Shown piece after piece: positions 14,875 through 23,046 of a stretch of 37,034 nt of DNA. Position 1 is the first letter of the stretch. Each line of letters starts with the position of its first letter. This stretch comes from Actinomycetes bacterium. Lineage in GTDB: Bacteria > Actinomycetota > Actinomycetes > Actinomycetales > Demequinaceae. Location of the stretch: assembly GCA_023432235.1 (NCBI GenBank), contig JAEYUX010000184.1, positions 1 to 37,034 on the forward strand. Direction: 5' to 3'. The position numbers were made by a program, and so were the translations under genes. The notes below the pieces were generated by a model. That model had not been told where the DNA came from. It saw only the letters and a program-made list of their open reading frames with translations, and made no database searches.

Positions 14875-16394
14875 TCGGGCGCACGCTGTCCGTGGTGCTC
14901 ACGGGAGTGGCGGGACATGTGATTGACGTCGAGGCTCATCTCGCGGCGTCGCTCCCCGCATTCACTCTGGTCGGCCTGCCGGATACATCGCTCAATGAGG
15001 CGCGGGACCGGGTTCGCGCCGCTGTGTCGTCGTCAGGACTCACCTGGCCAGCGCGCCGAATCACCGTGAATCTGTCTCCTGCGTCATTGCCCAAGTCCGG
15101 TTCAGTGACAGATCTCGCAATCGCCATATCAGTGCTCGCGGGAGCAGGAATCATCGATGTCACCTCACCGGCGAACGTGATCCATTTGGGCGAGTTAGGT
15201 CTTGACGGTCAATTGAGACCAGTACGGGGAGTTCTTCCCGCAGTCGCGGCGGCGGTGGACGCGGGGTACAGCCGCGTCGTCGTGCCGCGCGCGAATGAAG
15301 AGGAGGCGCGCCTCGTCCCAGGAGCGGACGTCATTTCTGCGGAGTCTCTGGCAGAGGTAGCGGCCTCGTACGGAAATACCGATGCGCGTCCCGCTCCTCG
15401 CCCCCGCAGACGTGACAAAGCGGCGCCGAGCGCGAGTCTCGCGCAAACGGTGCCCGACCTTGCGGATGTCCGAGGCCAACACGAAGCGAGGTGGGCGCTT
15501 GAGGTGGCTGCGGCTGGCGGGCATCACCTCCTTATGGTGGGCCCGCCTGGTGCAGGCAAGACGATGCTCGCCTCGCGGCTGCCAGGGATACTTCCTGACC
15601 TCGCGCCGCCCGACGCTCTTGCTGCCACGTCGGTTCATTCGGTGGCAGGGACGCTCGATGCCGCGCGTGGTCTGCTCGTGCGGCCTCCGTTCGAGGCGCC
15701 CCACCATTCGGCATCGGCCGCGTCGATTGTGGGAGGAGGGGCGCGCTTGGCCCGGCCCGGTGCCGTCTCGCGTGCACATGCAGGGGTTCTGTTTCTCGAT
15801 GAGGCTCCCGAGTTCCCCACGGCCGTCTTGCAGACGCTTCGCCAGCCGCTCGAAAGCGGCGAGATCGTGCTGCACCGCGCGTACGGCGCCACCCGTTACC
15901 CCGCGCGATTCCAGCTCGTCCTTTCCGCTAACCCATGTCCATGCGGGAAGTTCTATGGCCGAGGCGACGGCTGTAGTTGCAGTGCCGTTCAGCGTCGGCG
16001 GTACTTCGGCAGACTTGGTGGTCCCTTGCTCGACCGCATTGATCTGCATGTCGATGTGATGCCAGTGCGCCGCGGGGTGGAACCGAACGGAGAGTCGACC
16101 GCGATGGTCGCCGCGCGGGTGCAGGAGGCGCGGGAACGTGCGAGTGCGAGATTTGTCGATATGCCGTGGAGCACCACGGCCAACGCCCCATCGTCGTGGG
16201 TGCGCTCGGCGACACCGGGCGACGCCGCCGCCATCGCTCTCGCTGCGCTCGATTCCGGCAGGCTCTCGGCACGGGGCGTTGATCGTGTCCTCCGTGTGGC
16301 GTGGACCCTCGCTGACCTCGATGGCGAGTACCGCCCTACGCCCGCACACGTGAGCGCGGCGATGCTCCTGCGGGCACGGGACGGTGCGGCGTGA
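14871..16394 (+). CDS. comM: YifB/ComM family Mg-chelatase-like AAA+ ATPase
   Basis: 507 residues, typical. N-terminal ChlI/Lon-like domain (TLVGLPDTSLNEARDRVRAA, INLSPASLPK-like TVNLSPASLPKSG), then a AAA+ module with Walker A VGPPGAGKTML (about 222-232) and Walker B GVLFLDEAPEF, the cysteine cluster NPCPCGKFYGRGDGCSC and the DRIDLHVDV arginine region. In naturally transformable bacteria ComM is a branch-migration helicase promoting recombination of imported DNA. It overlaps yraN and dprA by 4 bases each. Confidence 0.95.
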   Translation: MIGRTLSVVLTGVAGHVIDVEAHLAASLPAFTLVGLPDTSLNEARDRVRAAVSSSGLTWPARRITVNLSPASLPKSGSVTDLAIAISVLAGAGIIDVTSPANVIHLGELGLDGQLRPVRGVLPAVAAAVDAGYSRVVVPRANEEEARLVPGADVISAESLAEVAASYGNTDARPAPRPRRRDKAAPSASLAQTVPDLADVRGQHEARWALEVAAAGGHHLLMVGPPGAGKTMLASRLPGILPDLAPPDALAATSVHSVAGTLDAARGLLVRPPFEAPHHSASAASIVGGGARLARPGAVSRAHAGVLFLDEAPEFPTAVLQTLRQPLESGEIVLHRAYGATRYPARFQLVLSANPCPCGKFYGRGDGCSCSAVQRRRYFGRLGGPLLDRIDLHVDVMPVRRGVEPNGESTAMVAARVQEARERASARFVDMPWSTTANAPSSWVRSATPGDAAAIALAALDSGRLSARGVDRVLRVAWTLADLDGEYRPTPAHVSAAMLLRARDGAA

Positions 16395-17581
16395 GCGCCC
16401 ACGACCGGCACGCACTCATTGCGTGGAGCGCGATCGCTGAACCGGGGGACGCGGTGGCCGGCGCCCTGGTCGATCAACTCGGACCCGCTGAGGCGCTCCA
16501 GTGGATGAAGAGTGCAATGGCGCAACCGGAGCACGCCGTCCACGCTGTTGCTCCCAATCTCGACGGCCGGTATCGGCACCTCCTCGTCAACGCGATCGAT
16601 CGCTGGGGCAGGCGGTGGGAACTCGTTGACGGTCCTCATGAAGCACGCGCACGGTCGATTGGTGCTCGCGTCATTGTGCGACATGAGGACGGGTGGCCGC
16701 GTGCCGTAAATGACTTGGGAGTGATCACGCCTTTTGCGCTTTATGTGCGTGGTGAGACGTCACTCGATGACCTGTGGGCGCGATCGGCGGCGATCGTCGG
16801 CTCACGGGCCGCGACGTCATATGGCGCGCATCTCGCGGCCGAGATTGCTGAGGCAGTAGCGGCTGCGGGCGGCACGGTGATGTCGGGTGGCGCGTTCGGT
16901 ATCGACATCGCTGCGCATCGGGCTGCGCTCGCGATGGGAGCGCCGTCGGTGGCGGTCATGGCCGGAGGCATTGACCGCTTGTATCCAACCGCCCACGCAT
17001 CCTCGCTCGCAGATCTCACTCATCACGGTGCCGTGGTGAGTGAGGTGCCGCCTGGATTCGCTCCGCACCGATCACGCTTCCTCAGCCGTAACCGACTCAT
17101 CGCTGCGGCGACAGCCACTGTCGTTGTCGAGGCCGCGGCTCGTTCGGGTGCCTTGAGCACGGCGCGGCATGCAGCGGAGCTCTTGCGACCTGTCGGGGCC
17201 GTGCCAGGACCCGTGACGTCGGCGTCATCGACTGGCTGTCATGACTTGATTCGCGAAGGAGCTGCGGTTCTTGTTGGCTGCGCATCCGACGCGGTTGAGC
17301 TCATGGTGACGACGCAAGAGTGGGCTCAATCGACGCGAGCGAGACTCGAGCGCGGGGACAGTGGGCAAGGGGCCCTCGAGTTTGCGAATCCGAGCGAGCG
17401 GGCGGTGTTCGACGCGGCGTCGGCCCGAGCGCACGACATCGACACCCTTGCAAGCCGCGCGGGCCTCGATCACAAGTCCACCCGGATCGCGGTGGGTTCA
17501 CTTGCAGCCCAGGGCCTTCTTGGTCCGTACCAGGGAGGGTGGCGAAAGACACGGTCAGGGGCAAGAAACGGGACAAAATAG
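16391..17581 (+). CDS. dprA: DNA processing protein DprA
   Basis: 396 residues. N-terminal helical extension, then the Rossmann-fold DprA/Smf core: AIVGSRAATSYG, VMSGGAFGIDIAAHRAAL, VMAGGIDRLYP, SEVPPGFAPHRSRFLSRNRLIA and VVVEAAARSGAL; the C-terminal part resembles the DprA winged helix. DprA loads RecA on incoming single-stranded DNA during transformation and is widely kept in actinobacteria. The GTG start overlaps the comM stop. An 88-bp gap separates it from xerC. Confidence 0.95.
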   Translation: MSAHDRHALIAWSAIAEPGDAVAGALVDQLGPAEALQWMKSAMAQPEHAVHAVAPNLDGRYRHLLVNAIDRWGRRWELVDGPHEARARSIGARVIVRHEDGWPRAVNDLGVITPFALYVRGETSLDDLWARSAAIVGSRAATSYGAHLAAEIAEAVAAAGGTVMSGGAFGIDIAAHRAALAMGAPSVAVMAGGIDRLYPTAHASSLADLTHHGAVVSEVPPGFAPHRSRFLSRNRLIAAATATVVVEAAARSGALSTARHAAELLRPVGAVPGPVTSASSTGCHDLIREGAAVLVGCASDAVELMVTTQEWAQSTRARLERGDSGQGALEFANPSERAVFDAASARAHDIDTLASRAGLDHKSTRIAVGSLAAQGLLGPYQGGWRKTRSGARNGTK

Positions 17582-17639
17582 GAAAAATCAGGCGTAAGTA
17601 GTGTTGCTGATGTTACAAAAGTGATCAACGGGGTTGCTT

Positions 17640-17668
17640 TGGCTACTGTGACGATGCCACAGTGGCCA
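17640..17668 (+). promoter_or_regulatory. Inverted repeat abutting the xerC start
   Basis: TGGCTACTGTG (17640-17650) and CACAGTGGCCA (17658-17668) are complementary except for one T-G pair, around a 7-base spacer. The right arm contains CACAGT, a -10-like hexamer exactly 6 bases before the xerC ATG, which has no Shine-Dalgarno sequence. It could be an operator over a leaderless promoter. Confidence 0.5.
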
Positions 17669-17669
17669 C

Positions 17670-18569
17670 ATGTCGACGTCGCATGAGGTGCTCGAGCGAT
17701 ACGCGGTTGCCATGCGTCATGGCCGCGGTGCGTCCGAGCACACGGTGCGTGCATACGTTGCCGATATTCGCGCTCTCGCTGACTTTCTCGAGTTCGATGA
17801 CGCGTCCGCCTGGGGCGATGTCACTCTTACTGACGTGCGCGCATGGCTCGCGTCACAAGCAGCGACGGGCCTCAGTCGCTCGACGCTCGCCCGCCGTGGC
17901 GCCGCCGTCCGCGCTTTCTTCGCGTGGGCCCATCGAGAGGGCGTCACTGAGGCCAACCCCGCGCTGCGCCTTGCTTCGGCACGGCCGGCTCAGACCATTC
18001 CCAACGCTCTTGGAGTTGATGAGGCGCGCACTCTCCTCGACACGGCGATGATGCGCGCAGACAGTGAAGAGGCGCTCGACATCCGTGACTGGGCGATCGC
18101 AGAACTCCTCTACGCAACCGGAATCCGCGTCGGCGAACTTGTGGGCATCGACATCGACGACGTTGACTTTGCCGAACGCACAGTCCGGGTCCTTGGCAAG
18201 GGAAGCAAGGAGCGGGTGGTCCCATGTGGCCTGCCGGGTATGCGTGCTCTCGACGCATGGCTCATGCGCGGTCGCTCTCGCCTGAACCCTTCCTCTCCCG
18301 CGCTCTTTGTGGGCGCCCGCGGCAAGCGCATCGACCAGCGTCAGGTGCGTGCCGTTATTCACGAACTTGCGCAACTCGCGGGAGTGCCAGATCTCGCTCC
18401 CCACGGACTGCGCCACACCGCCGCGACTCATCTGCTCCAGGGCGGATCGGACCTGCGGTCGGTTCAAGAAGTACTCGGTCACGCATCGCTCGCGACCACT
18501 CAGCGGTACACCCACGTCTCGGCGGATCGCTTGCGCTCTGCGTACGCGCTCGCTCACCCGAGGGCATGA
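17670..18569 (+). CDS. xerC: Tyrosine recombinase XerC-like
   Basis: 299 residues, the XerC/XerD size. N-terminal SAM-like core-binding domain (about 1-95), C-terminal catalytic domain with Arg153 (ATGIRVGEL), a Lys in GKGSKERVVP, HGLRH (His and Arg), LGHAS and nucleophile Tyr280 (TTQRYTHV). Xer recombinases resolve chromosome dimers at dif. No integrase-specific domains or attachment repeats are nearby, so a housekeeping role is likely; whether it is XerC or XerD needs the second paralogue. The sigma gene starts 12 bases downstream. Confidence 0.92.
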   Translation: MSTSHEVLERYAVAMRHGRGASEHTVRAYVADIRALADFLEFDDASAWGDVTLTDVRAWLASQAATGLSRSTLARRGAAVRAFFAWAHREGVTEANPALRLASARPAQTIPNALGVDEARTLLDTAMMRADSEEALDIRDWAIAELLYATGIRVGELVGIDIDDVDFAERTVRVLGKGSKERVVPCGLPGMRALDAWLMRGRSRLNPSSPALFVGARGKRIDQRQVRAVIHELAQLAGVPDLAPHGLRHTAATHLLQGGSDLRSVQEVLGHASLATTQRYTHVSADRLRSAYALAHPRA

Positions 18570-18581
18570 GGAGAGGAAGAC

Positions 18582-19382
18582 ATGTATCTCGATGAACTCG
18601 ACACGCCTGGTCTCACGCGAGAAGACCGTGTAGCAACCGACTGGCACGTGTTCACCGACGGTGATGACGCACAGCGCCGCCAGGCGCGCGACCGGCTCAT
18701 CACTCATTACGCGCCTCTTGTCACGCACGTCGCGTCGCGCATGATTGGGCGTTTGCCTGAGACGGTCGAGCTCGCCGACTTGGTTTCGTACGGCATGTTC
18801 GGCCTCATCGACGCTGTCGAGAAGTTCGAAGTGGAGCGTGGCTTCAAGTTTGAGACGTACGCGTCGACGCGCATTCGCGGCGCAATCATCGACGAGCTTC
18901 GCGCTGCAGACTGGGTGCCGCGCTCGGTTCGCTCAAAGGCGCGTGCGGTTGAGACCGCGCTTCGCGCACTCGAACAGCGACTGCTCCGTCAGGTGACCGA
19001 TGACGACATCGCTCAGGAACTTGGCTGGGAAATCGCGGAAGTCCGCACCGTTCGCGCCCAGGTCGCGTTGAGCCACGTAGCGGCACTCGACTCGCTCGGC
19101 ACTGAGCCAGACACGAGCAGCATCGAATCCGTTTCGGCACTCGCGGTGCCAGGGGTGTCGATGTCGGTCGAGGCTCGTGAGACGCATTCTCTCCTCGCAA
19201 CGGCGGTCCAGGGGGTGCGGGATCGCGAGCAACAGGTCCTTCATCTGTACTACTACGAGAACCTCACGCTTGCGCAGATCGGTCAGGTCCTTGGCGTCAC
19301 AGAGTCGCGCGTATCGCAGATTCACTCGGCCGCCGTGAAGAAGCTCCGTGAAAGCCTCATCAAGACGGGCGCCTTCGCTTAA
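18582..19382 (+). CDS. RNA polymerase sigma factor, FliA/WhiG family
   Basis: 266 residues, matching sigma-28 proteins. Region 2: YAPLVTHVASRMIGRLP, ELADLVSYGMFGLIDAVEKFE, FKFETYASTRIRGAIIDELR and ADWVPRSVRSKAR, characteristic of FliA/WhiG. Region 3 has DDDIAQELGWE, and region 4 ENLTLAQIGQVLGVTESRVSQIHSAAVKKLRESL. FliA controls flagella and WhiG controls sporulation in Streptomyces; the position between dprA/xerC and rpsB matches the whiG locus. No flagellar or sporulation genes are in the window, so the regulon is unknown. AGGAGAGG lies before the ATG. It ends convergently with the M23 gene, sharing 4 bases. Confidence 0.92.
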   Translation: MYLDELDTPGLTREDRVATDWHVFTDGDDAQRRQARDRLITHYAPLVTHVASRMIGRLPETVELADLVSYGMFGLIDAVEKFEVERGFKFETYASTRIRGAIIDELRAADWVPRSVRSKARAVETALRALEQRLLRQVTDDDIAQELGWEIAEVRTVRAQVALSHVAALDSLGTEPDTSSIESVSALAVPGVSMSVEARETHSLLATAVQGVRDREQQVLHLYYYENLTLAQIGQVLGVTESRVSQIHSAAVKKLRESLIKTGAFA

Positions 19383-19936
19383 GTCCCCGCGAGAGGCAAG
19401 AGCACCACGGGCCCAAATCCTGGTACGCAACTAAGCGGGTCCACGTAGTCATCCCCCTGGCGCATGCCCCAATGAACGCATGTGTCGGGTGCGCAGTGAC
19501 CAGAGGCAGACGAGACGGTGCCCACCGGCGTGCCGCGCGCTACCGCGTCGCCCACGCCGAGCGTCGTCTCAACCGGCTCGAGTGACGTGCGCAGCCCTCC
19601 TGCATGGCGCAGTGTGATGACCGGCCGGTCAACAACAACACCGACGTACTCAACCGTCGCGTCCGCAGGTGCGACCACCTCGTCACCCACGCGAGTGGCG
19701 ACGTCGATGCCGCGATGGCCCGGTTGCCACGGCTCGAACGGAATTCGTGCGAGAGCGACAACCCGAGCGTCGGGTAGCGGAAGAACACACGGCGCCACTG
19801 CGTCGGCCGCAAGAGCAGGGGCAATGGCGGGGACGGGCGAGTCAGGGGTGGCGACAGCGGCCGACATCAAGCTCACCAGCGCGCCGACGCTGCCGATGCG
19901 TAACCGCCGCCGCCCTGTCTGTGTCCCGCTCGCCAT
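19379..19936 (-). CDS. Secreted M23-family peptidase
   Basis: 185 residues on the reverse strand from the ATG at 19936; a longer start at 20023 would add 29 residues with no signal-like character. N-terminal signal peptide (RRRLRIGSVGALVSLMSAAVA after a basic start). The LytM/M23 domain has GHRGIDVATRVGD (zinc-ligand His and Asp), VVAPADATVEYVG and TCVHWGMRQGD. The last has the zinc-ligand His, but the residue two before it, usually the first His of HxH, is Cys. It may cleave peptidoglycan peptides or be a substrate-binding variant. The stop overlaps the sigma-factor stop. Confidence 0.88.
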   Translation of the reverse strand: MASGTQTGRRRLRIGSVGALVSLMSAAVATPDSPVPAIAPALAADAVAPCVLPLPDARVVALARIPFEPWQPGHRGIDVATRVGDEVVAPADATVEYVGVVVDRPVITLRHAGGLRTSLEPVETTLGVGDAVARGTPVGTVSSASGHCAPDTCVHWGMRQGDDYVDPLSCVPGFGPVVLLPLAGT

Positions 19937-20023
19937 GTGACGAGTGAACGACCAATAACGCGGCGTGGGACCGAGGGTAAGCGAGAACGGGGGAGGAGCG
20001 CGCAGAGTGAGCGGTGTGGACAT

Positions 20024-20334
20024 CGACGCGCTGGGCGTTCAGCATCGGACGTTCAGCATTGGGCGCTGAGCACTGAGCACTGAGCACTGAGCACAGCGCA
20101 CGAGCGGATCGGCTACGATAGTCCCGCACCCGTGTGAGCGGGTGACAACGCGTGCCATTCGCCCGCCTGCCACGCAGGAGGGCGCCGGTGAAGCAAAGGT
20201 CCGGCCTTACAGCCGGTGCGGAGCCGCGTTGGCACTAGGGATGTGGGCCGCCCGGCTCCCATCGTTAACCGAAAACTCAGGGAGTTCTCTCCCGCTCCTC
20301 CGCACGCCCGCGCGTGCAGATAAGGACGATCGCC
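20024..20334 (+). promoter_or_regulatory. rpsB upstream region: promoter and long structured leader
   Basis: 311 bp without a supported gene. A heptad repeat array occupies 20036-20105. TACGAT (20114-20119) is a good -10 hexamer and would start a leader of about 210 nt. The leader holds CACCCG/CGGGTG, CCTGC/GCAGG (20166-20178), CCGGC/GCCGG (20201-20216) and GAGCCG/CGGCTC (20221-20258) stems, then TAAGGA before the ATG. A leader bound by S2 is plausible, since many ribosomal protein genes are autoregulated, but I cannot match it to a known motif. Confidence 0.5.
20036..20105. repeat. Heptanucleotide-phased repeat array
   Basis: Read in steps of 7 from 20036: CGTTCAG, CATCGGA, CGTTCAG, CATTGGG, CGCTGAG, CACTGAG three times, CACAGCG, CACGAGC. 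TGAGCAC occurs four times in perfect tandem at 20067-20094, and CGTTCAGCAT twice at 14-base spacing. The array ends 8 bases before the -10 hexamer of rpsB and so covers its -35 region. Confidence 0.8.
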
Positions 20335-21393
20335 ATGGCAGTCGTGACCATGCGCCAGCTGCTTGACGCCGGTGTCCACTTCGGACACCAGACCAGCCGC
20401 TGGAACCCCAAGATGAAGCGCTTCATCCTCACCGAGCGCAACGGCAACTACATCATCGACCTGCAGCAGTCGCTCGCCAAGATCGACGTCGCGTACGAGT
20501 TTGTGCGTGACACCGTCGCTCACGGCGGCACCGTGCTCTTTGTTGGCACCAAGCGTCAGGCGCAGTCGACCATCGCCGAGCAGGCCTCGCGCGTGGGCAT
20601 GCCCTACATCAACGAGCGTTGGCTCGGCGGCATGCTCACCAACTTCCAGACCGTGAGCAAGCGTGTTGCACGCCTCAAGGAACTCGAAGAGATCGACTTC
20701 GATGACGTCGCCGGTTCGGGCCGCACCAAGAAGGAACTCCTTGGCCTGCGCCGCGAGAAGGACAAGCTTGACAAGGTGCTCGGTGGCATCCGTGACATGG
20801 CGAAGACGCCGTCCGTCATCTGGATTGTTGACACCAACAAGGAGCACCTCGCCGTTGACGAGGCGCGCAAGCTTGGCATCCCTGTGGTCGGCATCCTTGA
20901 CTCGAACTGCGACCCCGACAACGTGTCGTACGGCATCCCTGGCAACGACGACGCGATTCGCTCGGTGGGTCTGCTCACCCGTGTGATCGCCGACGCCGTC
21001 GCTGAGGGCATCAAGCAGCGTCACTCGGGCAAGAGTGGCGACGACGCCGCCGCTGGCGCCGACGCAGAGCCCCTGGCCGAGTGGGAGCAGGAGCTTCTCG
21101 ACGGTGCCGAAGCTGGAGCCGAGGCTTCCGCCGAAGCTGCCGCTGAGGAGAAGGCCCCCGCCGCCGAGGCTGAGGCCCCCGCTACCGACGCTGAGGCAGC
21201 CCCCGAGGCTGAGGCCGACGCGGCTGAAAAGCCCGCTGCCAAGAAGCCTGCGGCGAAGAAGCCCGCCGCCAAGACCGCAGCAAGCAAGGCCGACAAGGCT
21301 GAGGCCGACGACAAGCCGGCCGCTGACAAGAAGGCGCCTGCCGCCAAGGCCGCAGCGAAGAAGCCTGCTGCCGCCAAAGCCGACGAGAAGTAA
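20335..21393 (+). CDS. rpsB: 30S ribosomal protein S2 with long charged tail
   Basis: 352 residues. The first 235 or so are canonical S2 (TMRQLLDAGVHFGHQT, RWNPKMKRFI, GNYIIDLQQSL, WLGGMLTNFQT, TNKEHLAVDEARKLGIPVVGILDSNCDPD in pieces). About 115 residues of Ala/Glu/Pro then Ala/Lys repeats follow (KKPAAKKPAAK), a histone-like basic tail after an acidic part. The ATG at 20335 follows TAAGGA and matches the S2 start (MAVVTMRQLL). tsf follows 8 bases after the stop. Confidence 0.96.
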   Translation: MAVVTMRQLLDAGVHFGHQTSRWNPKMKRFILTERNGNYIIDLQQSLAKIDVAYEFVRDTVAHGGTVLFVGTKRQAQSTIAEQASRVGMPYINERWLGGMLTNFQTVSKRVARLKELEEIDFDDVAGSGRTKKELLGLRREKDKLDKVLGGIRDMAKTPSVIWIVDTNKEHLAVDEARKLGIPVVGILDSNCDPDNVSYGIPGNDDAIRSVGLLTRVIADAVAEGIKQRHSGKSGDDAAAGADAEPLAEWEQELLDGAEAGAEASAEAAAEEKAPAAEAEAPATDAEAAPEAEADAAEKPAAKKPAAKKPAAKTAASKADKAEADDKPAADKKAPAAKAAAKKPAAAKADEK

Positions 21394-21401
21394 GGACTGA
21401 C

Positions 21402-22241
21402 ATGGCGAACTACACCGTCGCTGACATCCAGGCGCTGCGCGAGCGCACCGGAGCAGGCATGCTCGACGTGAAGAAGGCTCTCGACGAGGCGGATGGCGAC
21501 CTTGACAAGGCCGTCGACATCCTTCGCGTCAAGGGTCTCAAGGGCGTCACCAAGCGCGAGGGCCGCTCGGCTTCCGAGGGTCTCGTTGCATCGCACATCG
21601 CAGAAGGCGAAGGCGGTCAGGTGGGCACGCTCATCGAGCTCAACTCCGAGACCGACTTCGTGGCAAAGAACGAGAAGTTCGTGAACCTCGCGAACGAGGT
21701 GCTCCAGGCGGTTGTTGCTGCTGGTGCAGCTGACATTGAGGCCGCTCTTGCCGCACCGCTTCAGGGCAAGACCGTCAAGGACATCATTGACGAGAACGCG
21801 GGCGTGCTTGGCGAGAAGATCGTGCTGCGTCGGGTTGCCCGTGTTGCGGCGCCCGTCGTCGTCGACTACCTCCACAAGACCAACAAGGACCTGCCTGCTC
21901 AGGTGGGCGTGCTTGTCGGTTCCGACGCCAAGGCGGCAGATGTGGCACGTGACGTCGCAATGCACATCGCCGCGTACTCGCCGCTGTACCTCACTCGTGA
22001 CGAGGTCCCCGCGGATGTCGTCGAGAACGAGCGTCGTGTCGCCGAGGAAACTGCCCGCAACGAAGGCAAGCCCGAGGCTGCGCTTTCCAAGATTGTTGAA
22101 GGCCGCATGAACGGCTTCTTCAAGGAGAACGTGCTTCCCGAGCAGGCTTTCGCAAAGGACCCGAAGACCACGGTTGGCAAGGTGGTCGAGGCCACTGGCG
22201 GCGAGGTTACGGCCTTCGCCCGCTTCCGTGTGGGAGCCTAA
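21402..22241 (+). CDS. tsf: Translation elongation factor Ts
   Basis: 279 residues, normal. The N-terminal UBA-like domain (DIQALRERTGAGMLDVKKAL) and core (GTLIELNSETDFVAKNEKF split as LIELNSETDFVAKNE, GVLVGSD, EGRMNGFFKENVLPEQAF) are complete. EF-Ts exchanges GDP for GTP on EF-Tu. AAGGA lies just before the start. The conserved order rpsB-tsf-pyrH-frr follows. Confidence 0.97.
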   Translation: MANYTVADIQALRERTGAGMLDVKKALDEADGDLDKAVDILRVKGLKGVTKREGRSASEGLVASHIAEGEGGQVGTLIELNSETDFVAKNEKFVNLANEVLQAVVAAGAADIEAALAAPLQGKTVKDIIDENAGVLGEKIVLRRVARVAAPVVVDYLHKTNKDLPAQVGVLVGSDAKAADVARDVAMHIAAYSPLYLTRDEVPADVVENERRVAEETARNEGKPEAALSKIVEGRMNGFFKENVLPEQAFAKDPKTTVGKVVEATGGEVTAFARFRVGA

Positions 22242-22280
22242 GACTCACAGCCTGTAGCCACGCGCCGCGAGGAGGAACTG

Positions 22281-23024
22281 ATGCCCGAAGAAGCAACCCA
22301 TTCGGGCTCAGCGACTCCCGCGGCGCGTCGCGTCTTGCTCAAGCTCTCCGGCGAGATGTTCGGCGGCGGCTCGGTGGGACTTGACCCCGACGTCGTGCGC
22401 CGTATCGCTGGTGAGATTGGCGAGGCCGTCCAACAGGGCGTCCAAGTGGCGATCGTTGTCGGTGGCGGCAACTTCTTCCGTGGCGCTGAGTTAAGCCAAG
22501 CGGGTATGGAACGTGCGCGCGCCGACTACATGGGCATGCTCGGCACGGTGATGAACGCGCTCGCGCTGCAAGACTTCCTCGAACAGGCGGGCGTCGTCAC
22601 GCGAGTCCAAACGGCCATCACGATGGGTCAGGTGGCCGAGCCGTACATTCCGCTCCGCGCGATCCGTCACCTTGAGAAGGGTCGTGTGGTGATCTTCGCC
22701 GCAGGTGCCGGCATGCCGTACTTCTCTACTGACACGGTGTCTGTCCAGCGCGCTCTCGAGACGGGCTGCACGGAAGTACTGATGGGGAAGAACGGCGTGG
22801 ATGCCGTCTATACGGCGGACCCGCGCAAGGACCCCACCGCCCAACGCCTTGACGAAGTGACATACGCAGACGCGCTTGTGCGGCGTCTTCAGGTGATGGA
22901 TCAGGCCGCATTCTCGCTCGCGATGGACAACAAGGTCCCCATGGTGGTCTTTGGGCTGGACACGCCTCGCAATGTGACGCGTGCGCTCGTGGGTGAGACA
23001 ATCGGGACGCGTGTGACCGCGTAG
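22281..23024 (+). CDS. pyrH: Uridylate kinase
   Basis: 247 residues. UMP kinase of the amino acid kinase fold: RVLLKLSGEMFGGG, VAIVVGGGNFFRGAEL, DYMGMLGTVMNALALQ, GAGMPYFSTDT and GKNGVDAVYTADPRKDP. It phosphorylates UMP to UDP, feeding pyrimidine nucleotides; bacterial enzymes are hexamers regulated by GTP and UTP. The ATG has GAGGAGG about 4 bases upstream. A 39-bp gap after tsf shows no terminator, so it may be cotranscribed. Confidence 0.96.
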   Translation: MPEEATHSGSATPAARRVLLKLSGEMFGGGSVGLDPDVVRRIAGEIGEAVQQGVQVAIVVGGGNFFRGAELSQAGMERARADYMGMLGTVMNALALQDFLEQAGVVTRVQTAITMGQVAEPYIPLRAIRHLEKGRVVIFAAGAGMPYFSTDTVSVQRALETGCTEVLMGKNGVDAVYTADPRKDPTAQRLDEVTYADALVRRLQVMDQAAFSLAMDNKVPMVVFGLDTPRNVTRALVGETIGTRVTA

Positions 23025-23046
23025 GTCGCCGCACGAAGGGAATGAC

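Noticed and set aside
17602..17630. GlnR-like half box GTTAC-n6-GATCA before xerC
   Set aside because: Only one half-site fits the consensus and there is no second phased box.
17670..18569. Phage or integrative-element integrase
   Set aside because: Size and motifs fit housekeeping XerC/D, neighbours are conserved core genes, and no flanking direct repeats or tRNA were found.
20113..21024. 303-codon reverse-strand frame opposite rpsB
   Set aside because: Antisense shadow of rpsB and its leader; no domain recognised.
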